From the NCBI GenBank assembly GCA_037074705.1, contig CM073594.1, forward strand, positions 73,952,509-74,016,508: 64,000 bases of DNA. The letters are read 5' to 3'. The position numbers and the translations under genes are program-made. The stretch comes from Zhengitettix transpicula. Lineage: Eukaryota > Arthropoda > Insecta > Orthoptera > Tetrigidae. Below the pieces are notes generated by a model that saw only the letters and a list, made by a program, of their open reading frames with translations, searched no databases and was not told the origin of the DNA. This document shows positions 14,601-29,600 of this stretch, piece by piece (position 1 is the stretch's first letter; every line of letters starts with the position of its first letter).

Positions 14601-17600
14601 CAACAAGTGGCCTCTGAAATCAAAGTGGGGGGAAATTACTCAAGTCCACTTAGTCTACGATGATCCAGAAAAATAACAGTTCCGCATTGTTGCTTCGGAG
14701 GGAAGTTTCCTACCAACCAGATGAGAGTCATGACGGCAACACTCCTTCAAATTACTTTCTAAATTTTTTAAACAATTATAATTATGTGTCCTCTGATAAT
14801 ATTGTAATAAGTAAATAAACTGGCCACAAGTCAGACAAAATTAATAATTGACAAAACAATAAACGCAATAAAAATTATATTATCACAATGTTTCTGCCCT
14901 AATTTTGACATAATCAGGTGAACATTAATTGTTAAAAAAGAACAGATATGAGACCACACTTTCAGAACAATTTTTTTCAGTGAAGTGGAATTATAAATCT
15001 GAAATTTAAAGACAATGTATTTAAACTCTATTAACAAAACTTGTTTGTATAAAATAACATTAAACTGATTTCACTTACAAATTGGCTATGCATACAAATT
15101 TTAAGAAGTTCAATTTATACAAAAAATTATGTTAACACACATTTAAATTATATTTTCATTAAATTAAATTAATTAACAACCTTTGTTTACAGACATTTTA
15201 ATTTTTTTTATTAAATATGAACACGAGTATATATAAACACACTAAATTCACATAATAATGCCATAGAATTAAAAAAGATTTATAATACATTAATTTTGTA
15301 TTTTTAAATAATGTTTTTAAAAATATTATAATTTTTTTAGTTTGAATTTATAATTTTAATTTGAAAAATATTATATTTATATATACTTTATAAATGGCAA
15401 CATTTATGATTAAATTGCAGCAAGAATGTTCAAAATTTATTATTGGATTTTAAATTTTACATTGTTTTTACAATTAGATAAAATAGCTAAACGACGAACA
15501 AAATGAAGTGATGATATAAATAGAAGAGTACTACAATTCTGGGATCCTTTTGTCAGGTGATTAAAAATACAAGAGCTTGTTAGTATGACACAACCATCCC
15601 ATCCAGTTGACAACTTTTAAGTTTACCAACTGGATTGTGTGGTTGTATCGTATTCATGGTTCTTGTGGTTTTAATCACAGGAAAGGGATTCCAGAAATAT
15701 TGATGAATGGTATTTATACCATAACTTCATTAAGTCTGTCATTTGGCTATTTTGTCTAATTATTATATTTTTAATAAAGATATATTATATATTCTTATAT
15801 TGTTTTACATTTGAAGATAGGAGAATAACAAGAAATAAATGTTGTAAATTTGTGATTTAAAATATTTTTGTTCATTTCAGCTTGTATGACAAAAGAAAAT
15901 GTTCTTACTGTAGAAACATAAGAATCTGATTCAAATTAAAACCTGAAGAAAGTACAAAAAGTAATTTAAACATGGTTGTTATAGTGAATAAAATATTTTA
16001 AAACGTGTGTACATAAACGGCGTAAATTTATTTCATTCATATTATTGATAAAAACAGATTTAAAATTTAGATTAATAATACTCAATTTGATTGAAGAAAT
16101 ATTTGTTCTTAAATTAATAATTATTTTTGTGAGCGGAGCTTTCTGAAGTCGATACCCGGCAGTGGCTTTTGTTAAATGAATATATATATTCAGGGGACGA
16201 GCAATGTTACCTGTCGTATCTGTAGACCAGCCTCTGCGAGTACCGACGCTCGGAGGTCTCGACGACGGCCGTCATTGTGGCGACACCGTCCACCGCGACG
16301 CTCAAGGTCCCTGTCAGTTGCACGGCGACGATGCCGTCCAGCGACACTCGGACCTCGTGGTCGTTTCCTCGGCTCGAGGTCGTGTAGACGCCACGGAGAG
16401 CGACCCCGTGCGTCCTTCTGACGCCTTTGCGGGTGACGTAGGTGACGTCGGCGTCCGCGCGCACGGCGACGCCTCCACGGCCCTCCTGCTGTTGCGTGCA
16501 GACCGAGTCCAGGTGGAACTCGACGTCCGGCAGGGCGAGTGTGATCTGCAGTTCCTCCAAGGCCCTGTACTTGAGCAGCGCCGTGTATTTTCGGCGGGAG
16601 TTGCGGTGTGCCACAAGGTACGTCTCCAGACCTGACTCCGTTGTCTGCACAGAGCAAGAACACGGATCTGTCGATTGGTCAACCTCTCAAGCAGATAAAC
16701 TGTGTCATGACATTGAGCTGTTGCATTGGATTAGGTGAAAATTTGCAGGAAGAAAGTTAATTCAAAGTGAGGAAACAGCAAAAACAATTGTTAGTCTGCC
16801 GGCATGGATTTGGATGAACATATCCCAGTGATCAAATGAATGAAATTCATATCTCAATGTATTTTGTTTACATATTTATTTTCTTAAGACTGATAATATT
16901 CAGTCCTTTTATTAACAAATTACCTAATATTCAATCAATTTTCCTTTGAAGCTTCTCATTTTATCTATCATAACTACCTATAATATTTACGTACAAGATC
17001 TATACATACTAATATTATTGTTATATGCATTAATGAATATTATAATTTAAAGTAAAGGTGCACTATAACAAATGTAAAAAAGAGAATTTATCATCATATA
17101 ATGAGCATGAAACATAAATCTAAAGTTAATACATTTGTTTCCATTATAAATAAAGAAAACAGTAGAATTAAACTTAGAATCACTATATATCAACAAAAAA
17201 AACAATAATAAGAATTGAAGGAAGTGAAACTCGAGTAAAATAGTTATTACTATAAATTCTAAATATATCATTTTATAATGTATATTAAAATATTTTATTG
17301 CATAATGTACACAATAGATATTGATACAATGTCTTTGTTAACTAATATAATATAAATATATATAATATTTGTAGGGATATGACAATGTCAAAAATAATTG
17401 TGATATTGGAAAGGAATGAGAGATAGCTTTTGGCTTACCTGAAAGTGAAGTACGGTGTAGCCATAGGGAACCAAAGGTAGTTCTTAAAATTTTCGGAGGC
17501 TCTCAGCTTCCTTCTTCAGAAAGGAGTGTTACACTATTCCGTGCACCGGCAGTCCGCAGTCAGTTTTTTTATTACATAAATATATAAAATAAAATAATCC

Positions 17601-20600
17601 ATTTCACAAGCAATCTTTACCTTGACAACTCACTGATACTGAATAAATCTGCTCACACATATCTCGGACTAACACTAGACTCTAAATTAACCTGGGCACA
17701 AAACATTAGTATTAGTAGTCTCAAGTCTAAGCTCAACAATAGATTATACCAACTCACACCATTATTAAACAGAAAATCCCAAACATCCCTAGCAACAAAA
17801 AAGTTAATTTATACCTCCATAATCAAGACCATCTGGCAATATGCTTCCTCCATTTGGGGCGTAGCAGCCGAAACAAAAATGAACAAATCCAAGAAATCCA
17901 AACTAAATCCCTTACAATGATTTCAGGATGTACTTGGTACTTCAAAAACAACAGACTTCATAGTGACCTCAGCATACCTACTGTCAAAGACGTTATAAAA
18001 ATAATCATTTTATTCCCTCATTAAAAACACACTATATATCAATCCAACCATAGATGAAATTACTACTTCAATTCCTCCAGAGTCTCAACAAAGATGAATT
18101 AAAAAAACATCCACCAGATCTTGTCTACCAATTACTGTTTAAAATTTATAGCTTACTATAATTAATTTAATTAACAGAATTCAATGTAAATTAATAAGTG
18201 ACAATTGTTATAGACAACCTAATGGTATGTTGCAACCAGCTGCATGTTACCATGTTAATCTCAATACAATACTTAACCATTACTATCACAACTCTAAAAT
18301 CGCAAGATAAGAAGTTAACTGTACAATAAAAAAAAGGTTTTCATTTTTAGTAAAAGCTTGAGACATTTCCATTTCAAACTTTCATTTTACATGATACAGT
18401 GAAGTCTTCTAGTGTGAAGCTGAAGTCATGCTCACACACAGTTTGATGTTTCAACATACCAGAATGTATCATTCACAGGAACAGCCTATGGAGTACAGAG
18501 GTAGCTTACCTGTAGTTTCATGTCAAATTTGTAGTTGACGTCATGTGATTCGCTGAGGAGCATTGCCATGAGGCGGAAGTCAATGAGACCCTGAGGGGAA
18601 GTTCTGCAACGGAACTCCTGCGCTGTCTCCCATGAGATCTTGCCCATACTCAGCAGAGCTCTGTGTTGCAGCAGTCTGTCACCATACTCCAACTGCCAGC
18701 GAACTTTGGTGTTGTAGTCCTCCAAGTCAGGAAGCTGAAGAACAACTCAATTTGTAAATATGAATAATTTATTGTGACATCGAAAAAAATGGTTACGTTG
18801 TTATATTGAGTAGTGTTTTTTTCAATTTTTTTGTAAATTGATCTTCATATATCTGTAGGTGTTAAAGGGTGACATGACATAGAATAAACTCAATATACTA
18901 AATAATCAATGAAGTTGGAGTATGGTTGTGTTTAGAGGCGAGTCTGACCTGCAGGTGGAACTGGATACTCCTGGAGACAGAGTCTGAATTGTGGACGTTC
19001 CTCAGCTTGGCTGCCATCTCGAGTACTTTGGCTGGTCCTTCATCCTTACCAGAGTACTCTACCCTTGCATGCGAGTTGACTGATTCGTGGTCTGATCGGT
19101 AGGCACCCTCAAAGCTGCCACTGAGCTTGGGTGACTCGAAGGCACCGGTCACCGTATACGCGCATCTGTCCATCGTCAGGTCCGCTGGAAACAACAACTG
19201 TAAGCTACCATGACCAGTAAGACCTAGCATATCAACCACCAAAGCTTATTAGAAAAGAATAATAGACATATAAAAGATAATAATATTTTCTAAGGATATT
19301 AGTGCTTCATCTAATGTTATCTGAAAAACACTTGAATGTTTTCTCCAATCAGAAGCCGCCATGACAACATTACTTATTTCTTACTTGTCAGCTTTTGTGC
19401 ATAAGTAAATAAATTATTCTGGTCTCCCCAAATGTAATCTATTGTCCACTGACAGATGCCTCACTATTTTATAATTTTTTCTCTCATTGGTTACATGGTT
19501 AGTTTGTATCTGTATGTTGTGATTAGCCTAGTTCCTGGTCAGGCACTAATTACATGAAACCCCGAGGAGCTTTCTCCGAATTTCCCTTTCTCGACTAATG
19601 ACCTTTAGGGTAAGAGAAGAAAACACACCTGAGACGTCCAGGACCCTCCTGGAGGACCCGAGGAGGCCGTTGACTTCCAGCGTTGCCTTATACTTTGTGC
19701 CTTCCACGTAAAGCACCCTGGCCACTGCATCCAGCAATACATGGGTCTTCCTGAGAGCCAGGTACACCCTGGGCTCCAAGAGCTTCTGCGGACCAGGAGC
19801 TGAGGACACGCCGGCGGTGAGCGCCAGCAGTTCCTCGCCGTCCAGCTCCAACAACGCCGTGACGGTCCCGTCGGAGACCTTGCCCTCTGCTCTCATCCTG
19901 AAGGCCGGAGATCGGACGTCAGCTTCCAGCGAGGCCTTCTTCGCGTCGTACTCGATGGACGCTCTGAGTTTCCTGTCCACGACGGAGCCCGGCGTGTCGA
20001 AGGCCACCAGCAGCTGCTTGGCGTAGCGGTCGTTGCGCAGCGCGTAGCGGATCTGGTACGAGTCGAAGGTGTCGGTCTTGAAGAGCACAACCTTGAGGAC
20101 GGCAGGGCCACCGAGCGGGAAGGTCGGAGTCTCGGGTCTGGGATACGTCAGCTCAGTGCAGAGTTGCATACCCAAAGCGCGGCTGAGGCCCTCAGAAGAG
20201 CAGCCGCGCGCTTCCTCCTTGTCGTCACCGGCGCCATCCACGGGCAGTCTCGTCCCGTCGAGCAGCAGGAAGAGCCTCGACGAAGCCTCCAGCACGTCCG
20301 ACCTCTTCCTCGGCGTGTTGACGCGGACGTCAACCAGTCGCCCGCCTTCAACTTTGAGGACGGCGTCCACGTAGGTGTTGGTGTGCAGCCTCGTGATGCT
20401 GAGGACGCCGGCCTTGGCCACGAACGCGTCCACGGCCATTGTTCCTACGACTTCCACGGCGGCGCTGGGCGCGAGGTGACCCTCCGCGGTCAGCGACATA
20501 GAACTCTGCAGGTCCACATTGCCTCGCATCTCCAGCTTGACGGCGGCGCTGCCGTTCACGGAGAACTCCAAGGGGAACCCACACGCCGTGGGGATGGCGT

Positions 20601-23600
20601 ACGAGGCGTGGATCAGCGAGAACGTCTTATTGTATCTGAGGCCCTGGTTGAGAGAGAACGGGGACACTGACGGCACGCCCTGGAAGCGAAGGTAGTTCAG
20701 TTCGTTGCCCAACACACGCGCGTACAGGGACCCGCGAGGTTCTCCTCCCATCTTCCTCCGGTTCTCAAACCCGGCCTTTAGATCTGACACGCCGTTGCCC
20801 ACTTCACTGACGTCTCTGGCCTTCCTGAACGAGGAGCCGCCAGGACCCAAGAGGTCCTCCACCAATCCTTCGAAGCCCTCAGCTCTGGCACCGAGGTCAA
20901 ACAAGTTAAGGGACTCTCCGAATAGATCGACGGTGAGGTTTAATGCCACAGACCTCGGCAAGAACGACGCAGGCGTGAAGATGACGTCGGCTTCGGCAAA
21001 CGCCCGCAAGTTCGGGGACCCCAGTAGCGTCGACAGCTCGTAATTCCTCGAGAACTTCCTGGCGTCCGTGCTGAACTTCTTCTGCAGGAAATCATCCAGG
21101 AGCAGCTCTTTGATACCTTGCTTCCAGCCGCTCTTGGTCCCGCGGAGATTCGTCAGGTGCGTCCAAACGTATGAACCCACTGGAAAGGAAATAATCCAAA
21201 TGAGTTTTCATGAAGAAGAAACTCCTGTTTTAGTGGGAAATTAATGTACCTTGGTTGATCTCTTCCTTCAACAGTATGTTCTTGATGAGCGTGAGTGTGT
21301 TGAAGGAGGGACAACGCATCACAGACTGGTAGGCAGCTATCCTCACTTCTACGTCTTCTGAAGCATCTGAGAAGATGCGAAGTAACTCCTCTTGCTCAGC
21401 TAAGCAAGGCATCCTGCGGGTAGCTACTATGGCTGCCAATCTCACCTCGATGGGGTTCTCGGTCTGTGGGAATGTATGACAAGTCATAAGGCCTTAAGAA
21501 TGAAAACACTTTTGTTAATAATCTGTGAAATGGGTTCCTCTTTGTCCCCCAATACAATTAGGTGCACAATATGAACTGCCTGAAGTAAACTTGATAATTT
21601 TTAAATGGACAAATTGAGATAAACGAGAAAACATGGATATTATATTAATAAAATGGTCATTCATTCGTGCTACTGTAAATAATTGCTACATACATACATT
21701 CAAAGATAGCATAACATTTTTCTTCAATTGAAACTTTCAAGTTTCCGATGACCTGACAATAGTCACAATATTTATCTATAGTAGATGTCTATCATTGTCA
21801 ATTCTATCCTAAGCATTTTGAACTCTAACTTGATTCACATCAAGTTTTAAGTTAAATCCACAATGGCTATCATTCCTACCCAGAGGAACATTCTGGTTTT
21901 GAATTTTCGTGTTGAGACAATTTATAAGTGAAAGGAGGGTGTAAATCTAACATTTTGATATCTGTTCAACTTCAAAAAGTAATGTTAAATGTCTGAACAC
22001 TTTTACAGAAGTAAAGAAGCCAAATTCAGGCTATTGCAGAGACCCAGAAGATAATTGAGGACAACCAACACTCTTTCATAATTATATTCATAAAAATAAA
22101 TGGAATACATGATAACATATTTACCCAGAGAATAATTACAAGAGCTTAGAAATGGAATTATCAAAATTTTACTAGGCCCAAATTATCATTTAACTGATTG
22201 TAATAATCTGAATGAAAAATAATTAAAAACTGATAAAAAAAGTGAACCCCTGTTATATTTGAAGCAAACCATTATAAGCAATGAAAGTGCAGTGGATAAT
22301 CCATATACAATTGATCATCAGAGAGGTGAAACATTCAAATGGGAACTTATCAAAAAACTGAAGTAAAGTTTGTAGGATCCTCATTTGCTCTAATTATTTG
22401 CTTGGGAATAGGTGGAATCAGAATCAAAATACATACCCACCTGATGGCATTTAGTGAGGAGTTCTCCTGAGGTGGTGAGACCCATGTTTCCTATTCCCTT
22501 CAGCGCTACTATCAAATCCTCTGCTGAATGCGTAAAGTCAACCCGGCAGTTGTTTCCGAGAAGTTTCTCCATCTTTGAAACCAGATCCCACACCTTTGGT
22601 TTTTCCTGACACATTGAATTGAGCTGGCAGTAGTTGTGCACCATTGAGGAAATTCCAAGGACAGCTTTTTGTCTCGGGTGCAAATCCAACAGGGGCTGGA
22701 AAGCACAGATTATTATGGAACTTATAACTGCACTGTCTAGATCTATATTGTCACTTTACCATTTACTCTGTCTTCAAATAAATGAATGTAATAATTTGTT
22801 ATTTCTTTAGGCTCAGAAAAAATAATTTAATTGAAAATTGAATGTGTTAATATTTTGAAACCCAAAGAATTTAATCAGTCTCAATTATAAAAAGTGTTTT
22901 ACATAATTTTGATCCAGTTTTTTTTATTGTTAATTCTGATTATTCAAGAAGCTTTCAGCAATTTGCATAGTCAAAATTTTTATGTCCCTTAATTTCATGT
23001 GTTCTATTGGTATTTCTTATATAATGTATATTTTTGTGTACAAAACTCCAATAAATTGTTATATACAGTCCAGATAGAAATGCTAATGTCCATATTTTTT
23101 AAAAATAAGAATTGTCAAAATTAATTTAAATCTAATGGACAGTAGTCTTACCATTTTTCTATTTGTATATTACAAAACCTTTATCCTAAAATTTTTGGTT
23201 GGTTACATATTATTTACAGTATAAAAATTCAAATTGTGTACAAAATTAACATGTGCTCTTGGTAATTAGGTTAGTCCATAATTAAACCAATTTTGCAATT
23301 TTTTGGTTTCTGTAATTTGTCTATCTGAGGGGTATACACTGATGGGTTGGATGTAATGGGTAGGTGGAGACTGTGGGTATCATGATGGGGTAGGTTAGGA
23401 TATGCCTGAGTGTTCTGGGGAAAGTATGAGGTTGTAGTGTTTCCATCAGGACAGTAGCCTATAGTTTATGTACAACAATTTACAGGAGTTCTGTAAATAA
23501 ATATATATTAAACTGGAAATACTGATAGAACCCATGAAATTAAAATAAAATTAAGGAACATCAAAATTTTAAAGATGGCTACAGCAATAGCAAAAAGCAT

Positions 23601-26600
23601 CTTTGGATAATCAAAATTAATAAAACTAGTTGGAGCAAAACATTATGATTTGTTTACTTTTGTAATTGAGACCAATTAAAAACCTTTGGAGTTCAAATTT
23701 TGTAATCATATATCAGTCAAAATAAAATAAATTATATCTATGAAAGATAAATGAAGATCACAACTTACCGACACAGCTATGAGCATGTTCAATGTGGGCT
23801 TCTTCTGGAATGATAATGATGTCAGCCAGGAATCCAGCTCTTCTGGCATTATTTCCCCTGACCTAAACAAGTCTATAACCACCATCATGCCATCAGCAGT
23901 GTGGACGTAAGGCATCGCATCCAGAAGGAACTTTCTGTGGACAAATTCATATCTTAAAGAAAATATTCATTCATATTACACCCTGGTGAAGCAAAACATA
24001 TTCACACAATTCCTTGAAAATCATAAAGCATACAAGGTTGATAAAAATTAGCTGAGATATGTAAATGAATCAACCAGCCAACTTGTCAGAATCATTTTAA
24101 TAAAATGAAACTTAGTACATTTTTACAAAAATGAATATTATCACTTAATTTCTTTTGGAATATCTTCAGGTGCAAAACATCAGTAAGTTGATTTTTTACA
24201 AGTCTGAATATCTAATAATTTAGAGAGATCAATTTAAATATTTCTGAAAAGTTGGCCGGCCTATTCATTAAGATTCAATTGATGCCAGATAATTATAACT
24301 ATTACCTGAGCTACTTTTCCAACATAAAGGATAACTACAATGCATGTGAATGAAATAAGATTGTTTTTATACTCTTTACATTTAAGATAGACTTATCACA
24401 ATGTTTCTGGATTTACCTGTATTTATTTATTTCATCATGACATATAATTTGTACAACAAAACTTGTACTGAAACAACTGTGGTAATAGTTTAAATTAAAA
24501 TTCACCTGGAAGACAGGAACAGATAAATGTGTGTTCACTTATATTTGTATGAAATTAGATATTTTTATAGCAATATATGTAAAACACTGACCTCTGTATG
24601 GGGTTGAGCACACGGCTGAAGATCTTGGCCAGCTGAGGGTATCCCGTAGCCTCAAGTGTGGCCACTAACTGTGAGAATATTTCAGGAGACGTGACATCAA
24701 TACCATGCCTCATGCTTCCCTCCAGGCGCTTGAGTAATGTCACTATGCTCTTCTCCTCATTCTTCAGAATGATCTCATCCACAGGTTGTTGGAAAAGCAT
24801 AGTGGTCTTAGTCATAAAAATATCTGCAAAGGACAACATTGCTGACAATGAAAGAATAACTTGTTACCATGACTGTTTAATTCCCCATAAAACTTACTTG
24901 CTGTGTTCCACTCATCAGATGTGGGCACAATCTTTCTGAGCATCAGCATCTGGAGAACTTTGGTAACCACACCATTATCACCATTGGAGAATGGTCTGAA
25001 GAGATGAATCTCTTCACAGATTGACTTCTCCAGCACATTGCCCTCATTTATTCTCTGTTCACACTTTTGTTCACTCCTGTTGAAAACACTTGGTAGATTA
25101 CAAATTTTGTTATCTTTACATAAATGGCAAAAAAAAGTTGTTAGCCTAAATAAAAATTGACTATGTCCATGAATGTACTAAATTGACAAATACTCATATG
25201 CTTATGGATTTTAATTAGATAAACAGCACTTATGTTTATAATCACCAGACGAAATTAATAAGGGTTCTAGAAGTGGAGTATGGCATTTATATTATCACCC
25301 CATTTTGCCTGTTATTTGGATATCTAATTAGTATATATTTAACACAGATGTATTAAATTTTAATTTATCGATTTCAGATGAATATGGAAATATGGAAATC
25401 CAAAATTTTATATCAAATCACTCTTTAAATGAAGGAGAATAAATTAAAATAACAAGAAAAGAAGGTGTTCTGTGTATCAAATAATAAAACCCTTTTTAGA
25501 TAATTTCCACTTACTTGATAAATGGCAGTCCTCGACCATGGTTGTATGAGACTGACGGGATGGAATGTGACCCAGTGTAGTGGTGATCACAGCTTGAAAA
25601 GTCCTTGATCTTTGTCACAATAATAGGGTACTCACTAATGGGTGATGCAGTGTACTCTGTGTCACATGTCCCAGTCACATCCGTCTGAGGAAAGAAGGCA
25701 ATCAAAACTTATTTTGCAGCAAAAATGTTAAATGTGCAGTATCTATTAGCAAGGTTCCAATTTACTGTACATTTTAGTGGTTATAGAAAAATCAATAGAG
25801 CAGACAAGAATTCTAAATAAAAATATTTAGAAAATTATGTTAATCAGAAACAATTACATTTCAATTTCATGCACCAATACACATTTGAAAATAAATAAAA
25901 TATTCCATTTGATTTACACAAAAATAAAATCCTTTAAATCTACTCATTAAAAGTAAAGGTCAATTAATCTACTGATTGGAAGGATATTATTTTTATCACC
26001 AACAAAACTGCTGGAATTTTTCCAGGGTTTCAAACCAGGTGGTGTTTACTAAGCACAATGTTTCATAGTTGAAGATGTCCTTGGTACTAGTTGACAAATT
26101 TCATGCTCAGTAAACGTCATCCAGTTGCAAACCCAAGAAAATTACAGCAGCTTATCCACTGGGAAAAACTATAGAAAGTAATCACTGTCTACAAACTAAA
26201 TTGTGCTTCCGTATGTCATTTTTGTATTCAATCTTATTTTACAAAAATACAATTACTAACCACTGACTGTGCAATTTAATTAAAAATGTTAACTATAAAA
26301 CACATATACTGATTTAATAAACCAAACAATGTTGTTTTATGGTTTTGTGATAGTACTTTAAAAGGAAGCTGACAGGTTTTTCAGAACTTGTTGCCCCCAA
26401 AAATGTTGTGGTGGGTTCATCCTAACATTTTTTTGACATTGAGAATTTTTGACTATGAGAATTATTGTCCCTGTGTGGATCAATATTACTGGCATAATTT
26501 CATTAAATTTTTTCCCCTTTTTGGCCAGCCTACGATTGGTTATGTATTGCATCCATGGTTTAATTAATTGATAATACCAAAATGAGTGAAGTTCAAAAGA

Positions 26601-29600
26601 AATGTTACAAAATAGTGACTACAAGAATGAGACAGATGGTTGCACCTTTTGTAACTTTTACCTCAAGCACGGTGGCCTTCTGTCCAAAGTCGTCCATGCT
26701 GTTCTGGAATGCAGACAATATGCCCCTCTTGACGTTGAGGACCCATGGTATGTCTTCATCCGAGGGACAAAGTTCTTCAACTTTTCCATCTTGGAATGAG
26801 AACTTGAGAGGAGCCCACTGCAGGAAACGGGAGAAATCCTCCATTTGTGAAACGGGGTTACGCAGTGAAATGTTTTCTGGGGAAGACTCCTCCAGCACAA
26901 CATTATGCAGCTGCAACAAAAAATCAAGATTCACAGCGGGGAAAAAAAATTAAGAATTCTTAGATTTGCAAAATATAATATTCACACATGTCATCATAAG
27001 AGTTTCATTTTCATTTTCTGGCTCACAACTCAGAAACTGAAGAAAGTAAAAATATTAAAATATTTGTTTCATAAATACAATGTGCATGTTGCCTTTACTC
27101 TAACATATATAATATGTGTCTTGTATTTAACATTTAAGCGTTCTTTGGAGGAAGAAAAACTGGATCTGACAAATTTTTAGAAAGAACTACTTGCTATGTA
27201 ATGTTTGATTTTTCAAAAAACAGGATTGTAAATGACCCAGAAAAAGGAGGACAGATATCATGTCTATGATTTGTAGGAGATATAGATTTTAAAATAGAAA
27301 CTGAATTTATTTGTAAATAGGGAGTTAAATAAATCATTGGAACATTTATAAGACACAGTAATAATAACAATAAAATTGATCTATTTCAACCAAACCAAGT
27401 AAAATACCACTATACTTGCATTTGCAGTCTATTTGTAGCATATTCCACTGCAAGACTCAATTATTTCAGTGCATTTTGATTTACTTTGGTCATTAATTAT
27501 AATAAAGCATTTGAGAAAACATTAAATAATTACTTAATTCTGGTTCAGAATGGTAAAAAATATCTTTGTCTGGACAGATATATTTCAAGTTCATTTTTTT
27601 TTGTATTTAAAACTTTTTTCAAATTCACTAATAATATTCCTCAAATATGACAAATTTTCCCAGGTATGATTTATATTTTCATCATCATTAAAAAAAATTA
27701 ATGAAAATGGCTACATTAACCATTCTAAAATGATAATCACCTGAAAATGGATAGTGGATACCTATGATATAGATCTGGAACTAAAAAAAATTAAAGCTTC
27801 AACAAGAAATCATTAAAAATTAAAGGATTTTGAGAGACTGACCTGCATAACAAAGTCGCACTTGGACAAAGGCCATATCTCGACTGTCGCTGAAAGGTGT
27901 AGTCGGGATTCATTCTTGCTGACTCCAGACACAGAGGATATTGTGTCAGCTCTGTAGTCATACACGTACCTCAGGTGTCGCTTGTAGTCAAACTTTCCAC
28001 CATCTACAAACAAGTATCTTATGATTACCATAATTAAGATGATTGATGAGGTCATGAACATCAACAATATGACTCCAAGAAGAATTGGATAACAATGCAA
28101 TACTTTCTGAAGGAGCTTCATGGCTTAATTCCATATTTACCCTCACATATGAAAATAATTAGGATTATGTAAAATACTACATATGAAAATAAATGTATTT
28201 GGATTCATATTGAAAGCAGACTCTGAAAATTGATTTGGTTAGAGAGACTGTCAATATTAATGATTAATTACCCCTACAGAATCCAGCGCATCTTTGAGGT
28301 TGTCCCCTGATGGAAGCGAAATCTGCTGGTCCTGAAACATATAATTCATTAATTAATCTTAAAGGGATTATATTACTAGTTTCACACAAGAAGCTAACAT
28401 TTTTAAATTCATTACACACTAAAACAGAGAAATTGTTCAATGACTTTATTTCGAATTATGATGACCAAAAATCTTTTTGTCCATCAATCGCAATACTAAA
28501 TCATTGGCAGCAACACTAAACTAGTAATATGTGTGAATTGTGGACTTGGACATGTTAAAAAATCAATTTATAGATAGCCATCACAAAATTGAACCCAAGC
28601 CCAAAATATCGACTGGATATTAACTCTCCTAATGTTTATGTTCTGGCAAACTAAGCACAGTGGAAAGTTATAACATCTTGACAGGGCTTCAGAATGGTCA
28701 CTGATCTGTATCACTGATCCTTCGCCGAGGCCTCTGATGGTTCTAGACTACACATTAGCTAACCCATGCATCTCTCCCTTGAGATGGCTCTGAACATTGC
28801 AACAGTGTTACTTTATATATGGAGGATCACAGCCACTGTATTGACTACAAGGCTATCAATTTACATGACAAAATCTGAAGGAATTGGTTTGGCATGTTTC
28901 CTGAGTTTCTTTGGAATTATTTTAAGCAATATGTGACGTCAGCAGGGTAAAAATCATTCACAGTTAATCTAGTTGAGAGAATATTGGCATTTGACACCTT
29001 TTCAAATCTGAGCTTTGTGTTCATGGAGAAGTGAAGTTTTATTTTTCTATGATTCTGTAATGAGCAGCTTTAAGTTTAGCTATTACAGGCTTAATCACAG
29101 TACTGACTCTCCTGAGATCCATCCTTATACAACACAGCATTAAAGAGGTAAATATGAGGACTTTTGTGGTTCTTGATCTCATATCAGCTAACACTCCCAT
29201 GAATGTCTCTTCTCATTGTCATAATACCACTATTTCCTCAAAGTGAACCATATTGAACATAGTCACTCAAGGGATCCTAGACAGAGCTGCTTACTAAAGG
29301 GCATCCTCAGAAGAATATATGTGAAGATATCAGGAAGGAAGGAGGACTTGTTGAGTTGGTGGTTTGGAGGAAAGAAAAGAAAAGAGTTTTAAAATCATGT
29401 AACTGTCACAAGACAGAATACCAATGATAAAACCAAATTTTCAACAAGATTCAAACAATGCTCATCTAGAGAAAATAGATTTATAACATACTAACTGCCA
29501 AATTATTCACCATGCACATGGTAATGATTCTCATAGGATCATACTGTCAAAAGAAAGCACATCATCTTCACCAATTTCTTAACCCACATCAAATTCACCC

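Larger units (their letters stand above)
16645..18509. other. Intron 12 of the apoLTP-like gene with transposon remains
   Basis: AT-rich, 1.9 kb. Contains a minus-strand Penelope-like tail at about 17440-17560 and a plus-strand LINE fragment at 17624-18110 (listed separately). Confidence 0.6.
21464..28002. other. Introns 2-8 of the apoLTP-like gene
   Basis: Between the seven exons listed inside this span, the sequence is AT-rich intron, about 270 to 980 bp per piece except the short one between exons 5 and 6. The only repeat I could place is a Penelope-tail-like stretch near 25281-25330 (GGCATTTATATTATCACC, ATTTTGCCTGTTATTTGG). Confidence 0.55.

Noticed and set aside
20290..20325. PRKR as the furin site separating apolipophorin II and I
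   Set aside because: No arginine at P4, and the stretch aligns by eye with a conserved non-cleaved V-TP-K strand of the family.
26582..27180. Plus-strand open frames at exon 3
   Set aside because: Shadows of the minus-strand exon and its AT-rich flank.
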